Counted from the stretch's first letter, positions 50,810 to 59,115 are shown. The stretch is 64,000 nucleotides of DNA from Nonomuraea harbinensis (GCF_019396385.1 NZ_JAHKRN010000010.1:62001-126000); one strand, 5' to 3'. Notes: a model not told the origin generated them from the sequence alone. Made by a program: numbers and translations.

Positions 50810-50816
50810 AGCACCT

Positions 50817-50844
50817 AATGTAAAGCCCGCTTTGTCCCTAAACT
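50817..50844. promoter_or_regulatory. Paired leaderless promoters of divergent genes
   Basis: TACATT on the minus strand (50822-50817) ends seven bases before the amidotransferase ATG. TAAACT on the plus strand (50839-50844) ends six bases before the hydrolase ATG. The two polymerase sites must overlap. Confidence 0.5.
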
Positions 50845-50850
50845 CCCAGC

Positions 50851-51696
50851 ATGAGGATCGAGGATGTCGACGGCCTGCGGATCGCCACGTACGGCGCCGG
50901 GCCGCGGGTGATCGTGGCGGTGCACGGGATCACCGCCTCGTCGAAGGCCTGGGAGGCGGTCGGGCGGCGGCTCCCCGACGGATGGTCGATGGTCGCCATG
51001 GACCTGCGCGGCCGCGGCCACAGCGCCGGCCTGCCCGGTCCGTACGGGCTGGACAGGCACGCCGAGGACGTGCTGCGGGTGGCGGACCGCGTGGGCGCCG
51101 GGCCGGACGCGGTGCTGACCGGCCACTCGATGGGCGGGTACGTGGCGGCGCTGGCGGCGGCGCGGCGGGAGTTCGCGCGGGTGGTGCTGATCGACGGCGG
51201 CCTGCCGCTGCCGCTGCCGCCGGGCATGGACGCGGACGAGGCCATGGTCGCCACGCTCGGCCCGGCGCTGGCCCGGCTGCGCCAGACGTTCCCCTCGGCG
51301 GAGGCGTACCTGGAGTTCTTCCGGGCGCATCCCGCCTTCGACGGGTTCTGGAGCGCCGAGGTGGAGGAGTACGTGCGCTACGACCTGACCGGGCCGGAGG
51401 GCGCGCTGCGCTCGCGGGCGGTGCCGGAGGCCGTGGCCGAGGACGGGCACTGGCTGCTGCGCGAAGGGGCGAGGATCGGCGACGCGCTCCAGAACATCGA
51501 GGCGCCGCTGCACCTGCTGCGCGCTCCGCGCGGGCTGCTGAACCAGGACGTCGGCATGTTCCCGGACGACCTGACCGCTCCCTGGCTGGTCCGGCTGCCG
51601 GAGCTGAGGGACGAGGTGGTGCCGGACTGCAACCACTACACGATCCTGTTCGACGATCGGTGCGTGGCGACCATCGTCGAGCGACTCACCTCCTGA
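50851..51696 (+). CDS. Alpha/beta-hydrolase
   Basis: A 281-residue hydrolase: oxyanion strand VIVAVHGITASSKAWE, nucleophile elbow LTGHSMGGYVAAL, acid in the LLNQDVGMFPDD region and catalytic His in DCNHYTILF. The fold and length suit esterases or epoxide hydrolase-like enzymes; the substrate is unknown. ATG 50851 is immediately behind a -10 box. It ends at a strong hairpin shared with the convergent hotdog-fold gene. Confidence 0.88.
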   Translation: MRIEDVDGLRIATYGAGPRVIVAVHGITASSKAWEAVGRRLPDGWSMVAMDLRGRGHSAGLPGPYGLDRHAEDVLRVADRVGAGPDAVLTGHSMGGYVAALAAARREFARVVLIDGGLPLPLPPGMDADEAMVATLGPALARLRQTFPSAEAYLEFFRAHPAFDGFWSAEVEEYVRYDLTGPEGALRSRAVPEAVAEDGHWLLREGARIGDALQNIEAPLHLLRAPRGLLNQDVGMFPDDLTAPWLVRLPELRDEVVPDCNHYTILFDDRCVATIVERLTS

Positions 51697-51701
51697 CACG
51701 G

Positions 51702-51729
51702 CGGACGGCCCCGCACAGGGGGCCGTCCG
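51702..51729. terminator. Bidirectional hairpin terminator
   Basis: An 11-bp stem (51702-51712 with 51719-51729), 6-base loop, extended by CACGG/CCGTG outside, lies between convergent stops. Confidence 0.75.
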
Positions 51730-51739
51730 GCGCCGTGGG

Positions 51740-52456
51740 TCAGCGAGGAGCGATCCACGTGGCGTTCGCGGCGGCCACCAGCGTGCCGTCCACCTCGTAG
51801 ATCGCGCTCTGGCCGAACATCTTGCGGCCCTCGCGGCCGGTCTCGCGGGCCACCACGGAGTAGACCCCGCCGGCGGTCACCTTGCGGTGGAACTGCACCG
51901 CGAGCCGTCCGAGCAGCGCCGACTGGCCCGGCCTGAAGTGGGCCCAGCCGGTGACGCAGTCGAGCGCGGCGCCCACGACCGCGGGCGGCACGCCGTCCTC
52001 GTCGGCCACCGTGAACGGCACCCGCCACCCGGCCGCGACCAGGTCGTCACTGCCCTCGACCGGGCCCGGGAAGATGCGCAGGCCGTCACCCGGCTCGCGG
52101 AACCCGCACGCGAAACACTCGGGGAAGGCGTGCGCGCGGCGACCGGCGAACCCGGCCTCCGCCCGCGCGGCCTCGGTGAAGGACACGAACGGCGGCGCCT
52201 GCACGTCCTCGGCCACCGGGATGGCCTCGACCAGCGGTTTCCCGCCGTCGTAGAGGGAGACGGAGTTGGCCAGATGCTCCAGCTTCAACTCGGTGCCGAG
52301 CGGTGTCGGGGCGCGCAGCGTGACCTCGACCGCCGATCGCCCGCCGTTCAGCACGCCCGCGAGGGTGCCGGCCAGCCAGCCGCCGTTGGCGGATCGCGCG
52401 GGCCCCCGGAAGCGGTCGGGAACGGTCAGTACGGTCTGCAGGGCAGCCGTCGTCAT
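51740..52456 (-). CDS. Hotdog-fold thioesterase-like protein
   Basis: A 238-residue protein with a predicted double hotdog fold: FRGPARSANGGWLAGTLAGV at the start of the first half, and GAALDCVTGWAHFRPGQSAL with LGRLAVQFHRKVTAG in the second. A CxxC pair (PECFACGFREPGDGLRIFPG) lies between the halves. Related proteins are annotated as acyl-CoA thioesterases. The catalytic residue cannot be fixed. A GGAGGG site precedes the ATG. The 232-bp upstream gap (52457-52688) holds no gene that I can support. Confidence 0.75.
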   Translation of the reverse strand: MTTAALQTVLTVPDRFRGPARSANGGWLAGTLAGVLNGGRSAVEVTLRAPTPLGTELKLEHLANSVSLYDGGKPLVEAIPVAEDVQAPPFVSFTEAARAEAGFAGRRAHAFPECFACGFREPGDGLRIFPGPVEGSDDLVAAGWRVPFTVADEDGVPPAVVGAALDCVTGWAHFRPGQSALLGRLAVQFHRKVTAGGVYSVVARETGREGRKMFGQSAIYEVDGTLVAAANATWIAPR

Positions 52457-52688
52457 GCAACACCCTCCAATATCGCCATAAATCGGCGAAGTCCTGATAC
52501 GTCGTTTGAGATGGGCCGATACTACTGGACCTGCTGATCAGCCCATACTCGGGCCCACACCAGGTGATGTCCCGCCCATCGCGGAGCCCTGCCGCTGCCC
52601 GAGATCTCCAGGAGGGAACCTCCGGAATCAGTAAAAGATACGGTGCCGATGTTGCGAGCAGGTGACTTCCGGGTGGAAGTGATGTTGC

Positions 52689-52979
52689 TCACGTTCGCCG
52701 GTCCGGCTCCTCCCGGCCGTCCTCGGCGCCGGGGAGGGCGATCCTGGACGCGATCACGTACTCGATCCGGACGTCCCGGTACTCCTCGCCCTCGCGGACC
52801 CGGTCGGGCAACCGGTCCCGGCGGCTGCCGGAGGCGGACTCCTCCCCCGGTTCGCCGGCGAACCGCACCGACGTCTCGGGCACCTCCGCGAACCGCAGGC
52901 GGTCCGCGCGCACCGTGGCGGTGAACACGATGTCGGCGTCCTCGATGAGCCGGCGGCTGGGACGGTCGTCGTTCATCAC
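52689..52979 (-). CDS. Hypothetical protein, 96 residues, partner of the EP-repeat protein
   Basis: Not recognised as a named family. Highly charged: MNDDRPSRRLIEDADIVFTA, then RADRLRFAEVPETSVRF, a basic loop and a C-terminal strand YRDVRIEYVIASRIALPG. No membrane segment. It lies 11 bases after the EP-repeat gene on the same strand, so the two are co-expressed. GGAGCC precedes the ATG. Confidence 0.65.
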   Translation of the reverse strand: MMNDDRPSRRLIEDADIVFTATVRADRLRFAEVPETSVRFAGEPGEESASGSRRDRLPDRVREGEEYRDVRIEYVIASRIALPGAEDGREEPDRRT

Positions 52980-52990
52980 GGCTCCAGGGT

Positions 52991-53725
52991 CTAGCGGCGG
53001 ACCCGTTTGGACAGTTCCAGAAGCTGGCGCGCGCCCACCCGCCCCACGGCCCTGCCGAGATCCCGCAGCGAGTCCCCCAGATGCGGCCCTTCCTCCCCGG
53101 TCCCGGACTCGGGCCGAGTGGACTTGGGCGTCGGCTCGGGCTCAGGTTCGGGTTCGGACTTGTCCTCGGGTTCAGGTTCCGGCTGGGACCCAGGTTCGGG
53201 TTCGGGTTCGGGCTCCGGCTCCGGCTCTTCGAGTGTCGCGTCGCCGGGTGCGTACGGCTCCTCGTGTTCGCCGAGGAGTTCGGCGTCGCGGCCCAGGTCC
53301 GCGATCGGCCGCTCGACCTCCGGCAGCGCGTCGCCCACGTCCCGGACGGCGGTCGCCACGCTGTCGACGGCGCCGGTGACGATCTCGGGGTTGCGGTCGA
53401 TCGTCCGCAGGACGTCACCGACGATCAACGCGACGTTGTCGAGCCGTACCTTGAGCATCGCCTGCGCGTCCACGCCGTCGATCTCCAGGTTCACCTTGCC
53501 GAGCACGACGTCCACGCCGACGTGCAGGTTGAGCAGGTCGAGCACGTCGGCCTGGAGGGAGACCCGCGCCCGCAGGTCCTCCACATCGAGGCTGATCTTG
53601 TCGACCTTGACCGTCGGGACGTCCAGCAGGACATCCGGGTCGGCGGAGCCGGACGGCCTCCGCTCCGGTTCGGAGTAGAGCAGGTCCGGATGCTCGCCGG
53701 CGGCCTCCGGCACGTCATCGGTCAT
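52991..53725 (-). CDS. Conserved actinobacterial protein with Glu-Pro repeat tail
   Basis: A 244-residue protein. Residues about 20-115 form a beta-helix-like ladder with regular strands (LLDVPTVKVDKISLDVEDL, RARVSLQADVLDLLNLHVGV, VVLGKVNLEIDGVDAQ, AMLKVRLDNVALIVGDVL). Residues about 165-205 are an (EP)n low-complexity stretch, and the tail is basic (LLELSKRVRR). I recall the ladder domain from other actinomycetes without a function. I start at ATG 53725; the frame extends upstream through an Arg-rich stretch that is unlikely to be translated. Possible scaffold or surface-assembly role (inference). Confidence 0.7.
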   Translation of the reverse strand: MTDDVPEAAGEHPDLLYSEPERRPSGSADPDVLLDVPTVKVDKISLDVEDLRARVSLQADVLDLLNLHVGVDVVLGKVNLEIDGVDAQAMLKVRLDNVALIVGDVLRTIDRNPEIVTGAVDSVATAVRDVGDALPEVERPIADLGRDAELLGEHEEPYAPGDATLEEPEPEPEPEPEPGSQPEPEPEDKSEPEPEPEPTPKSTRPESGTGEEGPHLGDSLRDLGRAVGRVGARQLLELSKRVRR

Positions 53726-53848
53726 GTCCGCGCTCCTCCCCGCCCGTCGGGAACGGCTGATGCGCCGAGGAAGTGGCCCTTCCAGTGCACGGCCTACCCG
53801 AGAACGCGACAAAGCGCCCAAACTAGGACCCAAATCGGCGTATAGGCG

Positions 53849-55210
53849 TCAGAGGACGGGCAGGTAACGCCCGAGCTCGAACTCGGTGACCGTGCGCCGG
53901 TAGTCACGCCACTCCGCCCGCTTGTTGCGCAGGAAGAAGTCGAACACGTGCTCGCCGAGCGTCTCGGCCACCAGCTCGCTGCGCTCCATGACGCTTATGG
54001 CCTCGTCGAGCGACTGCGGCAGCGGCTGGATGCCCAGGGCACGCCGTTCGGCGCTGGTGAGGGTCCACACGTTGTCCTCGGCCGCCGGCGGCAGCTCGTA
54101 GCTCTCCTCGATGCCCTTGAGCCCGGCGGCCAGGACGAGCGCGAAGGCGAGGTACGGGTTGCAGGCCGAGTCGAGCGACCGGAACTCGATGCGGGTCGAG
54201 CCGCCCTTGTGCGGCTTGTACATGGGCACCCGCACCAGGGCCGAGCGGTTGTTGTGGCCCCAGCAGATGTAGGAGGGGGCCTCGCCGCCCTGCCCGGCGA
54301 TGGCCTCGGCGCCGCCCCACAGCCGCTTGTAGGAGTTGACCCACTGGTTGGTGATGGCGGTGATCTCGGCGGCATGCCTGAGCAGGCCGGCGATGAACGA
54401 GCGGCCCACCTTGGACAGCTGGTAGTCGGCGCCGGGCTCGTGGAAGGCGTTGCGGTCGCCCTCGAACAGCGACATGTGGGTGTGCATGCCGGACCCGGGG
54501 TGCTCGGTGAACGGCTTGGGCATGAACGAGGCCCAGACGCCCTGCTCCAGCGCGACCTCCTTCATGACCAGGCGGAAGGTCATGATGTTGTCGGCCGTGG
54601 TGAGCGCGTCGGCGTAGCGCAGGTCGATCTCCTGCTGGCCGGGGGCGCCCTCGTGGTGGCTGTACTCCACCGAGATGCCCATCGACTCCAGCATCATGAT
54701 CGCCTGGCGGCGGAAGTCGTGGCCGGAGCTGTGGGGCGTGTGGTCGAAGTAGCTGCCGGAGTCGATCGGCTCGGGCCGCAGGCTCTCGCCCGGCCGGTTC
54801 TTCAGCAGGAAGAACTCGATCTCCGGGTGGGTGTAGAAGGTGAACCCCATGTCGGCGCATTTGGCGAGCGTGCGCTTGAGCACCCAGCGCGGGTCGGCGT
54901 GGGACGGGGAGCCGTCGGGCATGAGGATGTCGCAGAAGATGCGCCCGGCGCCGGGCGTCTCGCTGCGCCAGGGCAGGATCTGGAACGTCGACGGGTCGGG
55001 CTTGGCGAGCATGTCGGACTCGTAGACCCGGGCGAACCCCTCGATGGCGGAGCCGTCGAAGCCGATGCCCTCGGCGAACGCGCCTTCCAGCTCGGCCGGC
55101 GCTATCGCGACGGACTTGAGGAAGCCGAGCACGTCGGTGAACCAGAGCCGGATGAACCGGATGTCGCGTTCCTCGAGCGTGCGGAGCACGAACTCCTGCT
55201 GGCGGTCCAC
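53849..55210 (-). CDS. glnA2: Glutamine synthetase-like protein, non-adenylylated type (GlnA2)
   Basis: A 453-residue GSI-alpha-type protein. Core motifs are GFDGSAIEGFARVYESD, HPEIEFFLL, SFMPKPFTEHPGSGMHTHMS (quoted to the core) and NRSALVRVPM. At the adenylylation position it reads EDNVWTLTSAERR, with Trp382 in place of Tyr, so GlnE should not act on it. The streptomycete relatives are gamma-glutamylpolyamine synthetases or minor GS forms. GTG 55210 follows GAGGGGAT. A GlnR box lies 55 bases upstream. Confidence 0.9.
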   Translation of the reverse strand: MDRQQEFVLRTLEERDIRFIRLWFTDVLGFLKSVAIAPAELEGAFAEGIGFDGSAIEGFARVYESDMLAKPDPSTFQILPWRSETPGAGRIFCDILMPDGSPSHADPRWVLKRTLAKCADMGFTFYTHPEIEFFLLKNRPGESLRPEPIDSGSYFDHTPHSSGHDFRRQAIMMLESMGISVEYSHHEGAPGQQEIDLRYADALTTADNIMTFRLVMKEVALEQGVWASFMPKPFTEHPGSGMHTHMSLFEGDRNAFHEPGADYQLSKVGRSFIAGLLRHAAEITAITNQWVNSYKRLWGGAEAIAGQGGEAPSYICWGHNNRSALVRVPMYKPHKGGSTRIEFRSLDSACNPYLAFALVLAAGLKGIEESYELPPAAEDNVWTLTSAERRALGIQPLPQSLDEAISVMERSELVAETLGEHVFDFFLRNKRAEWRDYRRTVTEFELGRYLPVL

Positions 55211-55264
55211 GGCATCCCCTCGTGCAGATGGAGTACAGGTCACTTATCAGCATGCCGTGTCCGT

Positions 55265-55280
55265 GTTTCGCACAGGTTAC
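55265..55280 (-). promoter_or_regulatory. GlnR box upstream of glnA2
   Basis: On the minus strand, GTAAC-N6-GAAAC (plus strand GTTTC-N6-GTTAC, 55265-55280) matches the GlnR consensus once. A second box at the 22-base step is not recognisable, unlike glnA1. Confidence 0.65.
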
Positions 55281-55363
55281 GAGGGGTGCCGGTGCGAGCC
55301 TCACTGACAAAGGGCGTGCCCGGTCTTAATGTGATCACGCAGTCAGTCTCGGGGGAGGCATTG

Positions 55364-55909
55364 GTGGCTATCGACCTGCTCAATCTCAAGCTCGATCGGG
55401 CCTTCGACCACATCGACGCGGCCGGCAGGGGCGTCGTGGACCGCGAGGACCTGCTGGGCCTGGGCGCCCGGATCCTGGTCGGTTTCGGGGAGTCCCCCAC
55501 GTCCGTGACCGGCAGCGCCCTCGTCGACGGCTTCGACCGCGTCTGGGCGGAGCTGTCGGCCGCGCTCGGCCGCGACGAGGACGTCGACATGTCCCGCGAG
55601 GACTTCGCGCTCGGCATGACCGCCGCGTTCGTCAAGGGCGACAGGTACGACCCGGTCTTCGGCCCGGCGGCCGCGGCGGTGGCCGGGCTGTGCGACCGCG
55701 GCGGCGACGGCTACGCGGGGCCGGAGGAGTTCCGCACGCTGCTGGCCGCCTTCGGCACCGGCCACGACGACGCCGACGCGGCGTTCGACCGGCTCGACAC
55801 CACGGGCCGGGGCGTGCTGACGGTGGACGAGCTGGTGCGCGCCGCCCGCGACTTCTACACGGGCGAGGACCCCGAGGCGCCCGGCAACTGGCTCTTCGGG
55901 CCCCTGTGA
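55364..55909 (+). CDS. EF-hand calcium-binding protein (calerythrin-like)
   Basis: A 181-residue helical protein with EF-hand loops. The loops at CDRGGDGYAGPEEF and DRLDTTGRGVLTVDEL keep acidic residues at positions 1 and 12; an N-terminal loop (HIDAAGRGVVDRED) and a middle one (DEDVDMSRED) are weaker. The layout matches calerythrin-type bacterial calcium proteins. GTG 55364 lies five bases after GGGGGAGG. Its stop overlaps the start of the terpene synthase gene (GTGA), so the two proteins are made together. Calcium buffering or direct partnership with the synthase is inference. Confidence 0.85.
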   Translation: MAIDLLNLKLDRAFDHIDAAGRGVVDREDLLGLGARILVGFGESPTSVTGSALVDGFDRVWAELSAALGRDEDVDMSREDFALGMTAAFVKGDRYDPVFGPAAAAVAGLCDRGGDGYAGPEEFRTLLAAFGTGHDDADAAFDRLDTTGRGVLTVDELVRAARDFYTGEDPEAPGNWLFGPL

Positions 55910-56898
55910 ACACCGCGGTGAGCACGACCGTGATGGCTTCCGTACGGTCCGCGCTCCGATCCGTCCTGCACTGGAAGCCCCTGCTGCCGCTGCCCCGCCG
56001 GGGCAGCAGGGCCGCCGCCGCGCTGCTGCCGCTGGTCGAGCGGGTGCCCGGGATGGCGGCGCCGTGCCGGATGCATCCCGCCGTGTACGCGATCGAGGCG
56101 GCCGTCATCGACTGGGCGCGCCGTACGGGCCTGCGCGCCGACCCGGGGGTCGGCTTCCACCGGATGGCGGGGCGGGCGTTCGCCGAGTTCGACGCGGCCG
56201 CGGCGGCGCTGTTCGCGCAGTGGCTGACGTGGCTGTTCCACCTGGACGACGAGCTGGACGAGGGGCCGTGCCCGCTGGAGGTGTTCCAGGGGATGCTGGA
56301 GGGCGCCGGCGGCCATCCGCTGGAGGCGGCCTTCGCCGACCTGTGGCGGGTGACGAGCGCGCGGATGAGCGACCAGTGGCGCCGCCGGTTCGCGGTCAAC
56401 CTGCAGCGCCAGCACTACGCCTGCCGCACCGAGGCCGACAACAGGGCGGCGGGCCAGGCGCCGACGCTGGCCGACTACCCGATGCTGCGCAGGGGCACGG
56501 TCGGCCCCTATCTGTACGACCTGGTGGAGCCGTGCCTGCGGGTTGAGGTGCCGGCCTGGGTGCACCGGTCGGAGCCGTGGCAGGAGCTGGTGAACTCCTG
56601 CAGCGACATCACCGCCTGGTGCAACGACGTGGCCTCGCGGCCCAAGGAACGCGGCGACGGCCACAACCTCGTCGTGATCGCGATGCGCGAGCTGGGCCTG
56701 GGCGAGCGGGAGGCGGTCGGCTGGGTGCTCGACCGGATCGCCGAGCGGTGCCGCGACATGAGCGGGGCCGCGCGTCGGCTGCCGCTGGACGATCTCGCGC
56801 CGGGCACCGCCAGGGACGTGAGCAAGGTGGCGTGCGCCTACCTCGCGGCGCCGCGGGCCCACCTCGACTGGCTGCTGGAGTCGTCCCGCTACGCGTGA
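55906..56898 (+). CDS. Class I terpene synthase
   Basis: A 330-residue cyclase that ionises a prenyl diphosphate. The aspartate-rich motif is DDELDE (114-119) in LFHLDDELDEG, the NSE triad is NDVASRPKE (240-248), and the Arg sensor lies in EPCLRVEVPAW. A conserved-type C-terminal RY-like end (SSRYA) is present. Length fits sesqui- or diterpene synthases of actinomycetes; it is not a geosmin synthase (too short) and no prenyl-diphosphate synthase or P450 is adjacent. Product unknown. Translationally coupled to the EF-hand gene. Its last ten bases overlap the convergent regulator gene. Confidence 0.9.
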   Translation: MNTAVSTTVMASVRSALRSVLHWKPLLPLPRRGSRAAAALLPLVERVPGMAAPCRMHPAVYAIEAAVIDWARRTGLRADPGVGFHRMAGRAFAEFDAAAAALFAQWLTWLFHLDDELDEGPCPLEVFQGMLEGAGGHPLEAAFADLWRVTSARMSDQWRRRFAVNLQRQHYACRTEADNRAAGQAPTLADYPMLRRGTVGPYLYDLVEPCLRVEVPAWVHRSEPWQELVNSCSDITAWCNDVASRPKERGDGHNLVVIAMRELGLGEREAVGWVLDRIAERCRDMSGAARRLPLDDLAPGTARDVSKVACAYLAAPRAHLDWLLESSRYA

Positions 56899-57860
56899 GG
56901 GGCGGCGGCGAGCGCGTCGCCGGTGGCGGTGCGGCGGTAGACGACCTGCTTGCCGACCCGCATGCCGACGGTCAGGCCGCTGCCGCTGAGCACGGTCAGG
57001 TGCTGGCTGACCGCGCCGGGCGTCAGCGCCATGCGGCCGGCCAGCGCCGTGGTGGTGGCCGGCTCGGCCAGCGCGAGCAGGATGCGGGCGCGGCTGCGGC
57101 CGATGAGCGCGGCGAGCGCGCCGGGCGCGGGCGGCGGGCCCTGCTCCCACAGCGTGCCGACGCCGAGCACCGGATAGACGAGCATGGACTGGTACGGGGC
57201 GGACATGACGGCGACCGACGGCCAGTAGAACGCGCTCGGCACCAGCACCAGGCCGTCGCCGTGCAGCGCCGGGTCGTCGTTGCACCAGGGCCGGTCGACG
57301 AGGAGCCGGCCACCGGTCCAGGTGACGGCCGGGTCGAGCCCGTCGAACAGCTCGCGGGCGCCGCCCCTGGCGAGCTGCCGCGAGCGGCGCAGCACGTCGC
57401 GTTCGAGCAGCGCGTGGACGCGCGGCCAGAACTCGGCGAGACACGTCCGCCAGTACGCCTCAAGGGCGTCGGCGACCCGCTGGATCCCGCCCGCCGGGTC
57501 GGCGACGAACCGGCCGAGCGCGGCCGGATCGGCGGAGCGCACCTCCCGCGCCTCGTGCAGCGCCCGCTCCGGCGAGGTGCGCCTGACGCGCTCCAGCTCG
57601 GCGGCGAAGTCGGGCATGGGCGTGTCGGGCGGCGGGGTGAGGAAGTCGGCGAGATAGCCGCTCGGGGGCACGAGCGCGAGCAGCTCGGCCAGGTCGAGCC
57701 CGGCCAGGCGGGACCGCACGCAGGTGAGCCACGGCAGATGCAGGGCCTGCCTGGCCGGGTCCTGGAGGGTGCGCAGGCTCGCGACCAGCTCCCACAGCGG
57801 GGAGAAGGCGAACCGGATCCGGGCCACGTCCTCAGGCTTCAGCTCCCACGTCACCGGCAT
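56889..57860 (-). CDS. ArsR-type winged-helix regulator with DUF5937-like N-domain
   Basis: A 323-residue regulator. Residues 1-220 form the DUF5937-like part (WELKPEDVARIRFAFSPLWEL at the start), and residues about 235-315 form a winged helix (TTTALAGRMALTPGAVSQHLTVL). The ATG at 57860 follows CACACT by six bases and sits beside the palindrome TTTAG-N6-CTAAA. It is divergent from an MFS exporter gene, the standard arrangement for a repressor and its exporter. The ligand is unknown. Confidence 0.85.
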   Translation of the reverse strand: MPVTWELKPEDVARIRFAFSPLWELVASLRTLQDPARQALHLPWLTCVRSRLAGLDLAELLALVPPSGYLADFLTPPPDTPMPDFAAELERVRRTSPERALHEAREVRSADPAALGRFVADPAGGIQRVADALEAYWRTCLAEFWPRVHALLERDVLRRSRQLARGGARELFDGLDPAVTWTGGRLLVDRPWCNDDPALHGDGLVLVPSAFYWPSVAVMSAPYQSMLVYPVLGVGTLWEQGPPPAPGALAALIGRSRARILLALAEPATTTALAGRMALTPGAVSQHLTVLSGSGLTVGMRVGKQVVYRRTATGDALAAAPHA

Positions 57861-57863
57861 GCT

Positions 57864-57879
57864 TTTAGTGTGCCCTAAA
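57864..57879. promoter_or_regulatory. Candidate operator of the ArsR-type regulator
   Basis: TTTAG-N6-CTAAA, a 16-base AT-rich palindrome in a GC-rich context, lies three bases upstream of the regulator ATG and 40 bases before the MFS start. Confidence 0.55.
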
Positions 57880-57918
57880 TCGTTCGACCCGGCGATCCGA
57901 GGGCCGGAACCTGGCGGG

Positions 57919-59115
57919 GTGACGACCACCGCTCCCGAAAAACCGCCCTTCCTGCGCGCCGCGTTCGGCGGGCTGCCCCGCCCCTTCTGGGCCCTGTGGG
58001 GCGGCACCCTGGTGAACCGCCTGGGCGCCATGGTGCTGCCGTTCACCGGCGTGTTCCTCACCCAGGCGCGCGGCCTGTCCGTGGCCGCCGCCGGTCTGGT
58101 CATGGCCGTCTTCGGGGCGGGGTCGCTGCTGTCGCAGCTGCTGGCCGGGACACTGGCCGACCGGATCGGGCGCCGGGCCACGCTGGCCGGCGGCATGGTG
58201 GCCACCGCGGCGGCGCTGATGGCGCTCGGCTACAGCACGACGCTGCCCGCGATCCTGGCCTCGATGCTGGCGCTCGGCCTGGTCGTGGACGCCTACCGGC
58301 CGGCCTCGAACGCGCTGGTCGCCGACCTGGTCTCGCCGGAGCACCGGCCGCGGGCGTTCGGGCTGCTGTTCTGGGCGATCAACCTGGGCTACTCGGTCGG
58401 CATGACGGCGGGCGGGTGGCTGGCGCAGCAGGGCTTCCTCCTGCTGTTCTGGCTGAACGCGGCGAGCTGCCTGGTCTTCGCGGCGCTGGTGTGGCGGGCG
58501 GTGCCGGAGACCCGGCCCACGGGCGAGTCCGGGCCCGGCGGGTTCGGGATGGTGCTGCGCGACCGGCTGATGGTCGCGTTCACGCTGGTGACGCTCGGGA
58601 ACGCGCTGATGTACGCGCAGACGTACACGATGCTGCCGGTGGCGATGACGAAGCTGGCCGGGCTGACGACCGCCCAGTTCGGCGCGGCGATGGCGCTGAA
58701 CGGGGTGCTCATCGTGATCGTGCAGCCGCTCGTGTCCGGCTGGCTGGGCCGCAGGGACGCGCCCAGGACGCTGGCGGCGGGGCTGGCGGTGATGGGGGTG
58801 GGGTTCACGCTGACGGCCTTCGTCACCAGCACGGCCATGCTGGCGGTCACCATCGCCGTGTGGACCGCCGGCGAGATCGTCACCGCGGGCATCGCCGGGA
58901 CCATCCTGGCCAGGCTCGCCCCGGCCCACCTGCGCGGCCGGTACGCGGGACTGTTCGGGTTCGCCTGGTCGGCGGCCGGGATGCTGACGCCGCTGATGGG
59001 CAGCGCCCTGCTGGAGGTCGGCGGGCAGCCGGCGCTCTGGTTCACGACGGGCGGGATCGGTCTCGTCTCCGCGGCGGGGATGCTCGCGATCGGCCCCGCG
59101 ATCAGGCGCCGTTGA
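57919..59115 (+). CDS. MFS transporter, drug-efflux type
   Basis: A 398-residue, 12-helix major facilitator. The loop 2-3 signature is GTLADRIGRRATLAGG, and the mid-protein cytosolic loop divides two six-helix halves. The start GTG 57919 gives VTTTAPEKPPFLRAAFGGLP, then helix 1. It is controlled, by position, by the divergent ArsR-type regulator. Substrate unknown; the terpene product of the neighbouring synthase is a possibility by context only. After its stop, ACGGAT-N4-ATCCGT (59116-59131) may act as a terminator or operator. Confidence 0.88.
   Translation: MTTTAPEKPPFLRAAFGGLPRPFWALWGGTLVNRLGAMVLPFTGVFLTQARGLSVAAAGLVMAVFGAGSLLSQLLAGTLADRIGRRATLAGGMVATAAALMALGYSTTLPAILASMLALGLVVDAYRPASNALVADLVSPEHRPRAFGLLFWAINLGYSVGMTAGGWLAQQGFLLLFWLNAASCLVFAALVWRAVPETRPTGESGPGGFGMVLRDRLMVAFTLVTLGNALMYAQTYTMLPVAMTKLAGLTTAQFGAAMALNGVLIVIVQPLVSGWLGRRDAPRTLAAGLAVMGVGFTLTAFVTSTAMLAVTIAVWTAGEIVTAGIAGTILARLAPAHLRGRYAGLFGFAWSAAGMLTPLMGSALLEVGGQPALWFTTGGIGLVSAAGMLAIGPAIRRR

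Noticed and set aside
53100..53240. Repetitive stretch considered as a CRISPR-like or satellite array
   Set aside because: The period is six bases and encodes Glu-Pro dipeptides within a gene; there are no spacers or cas genes.
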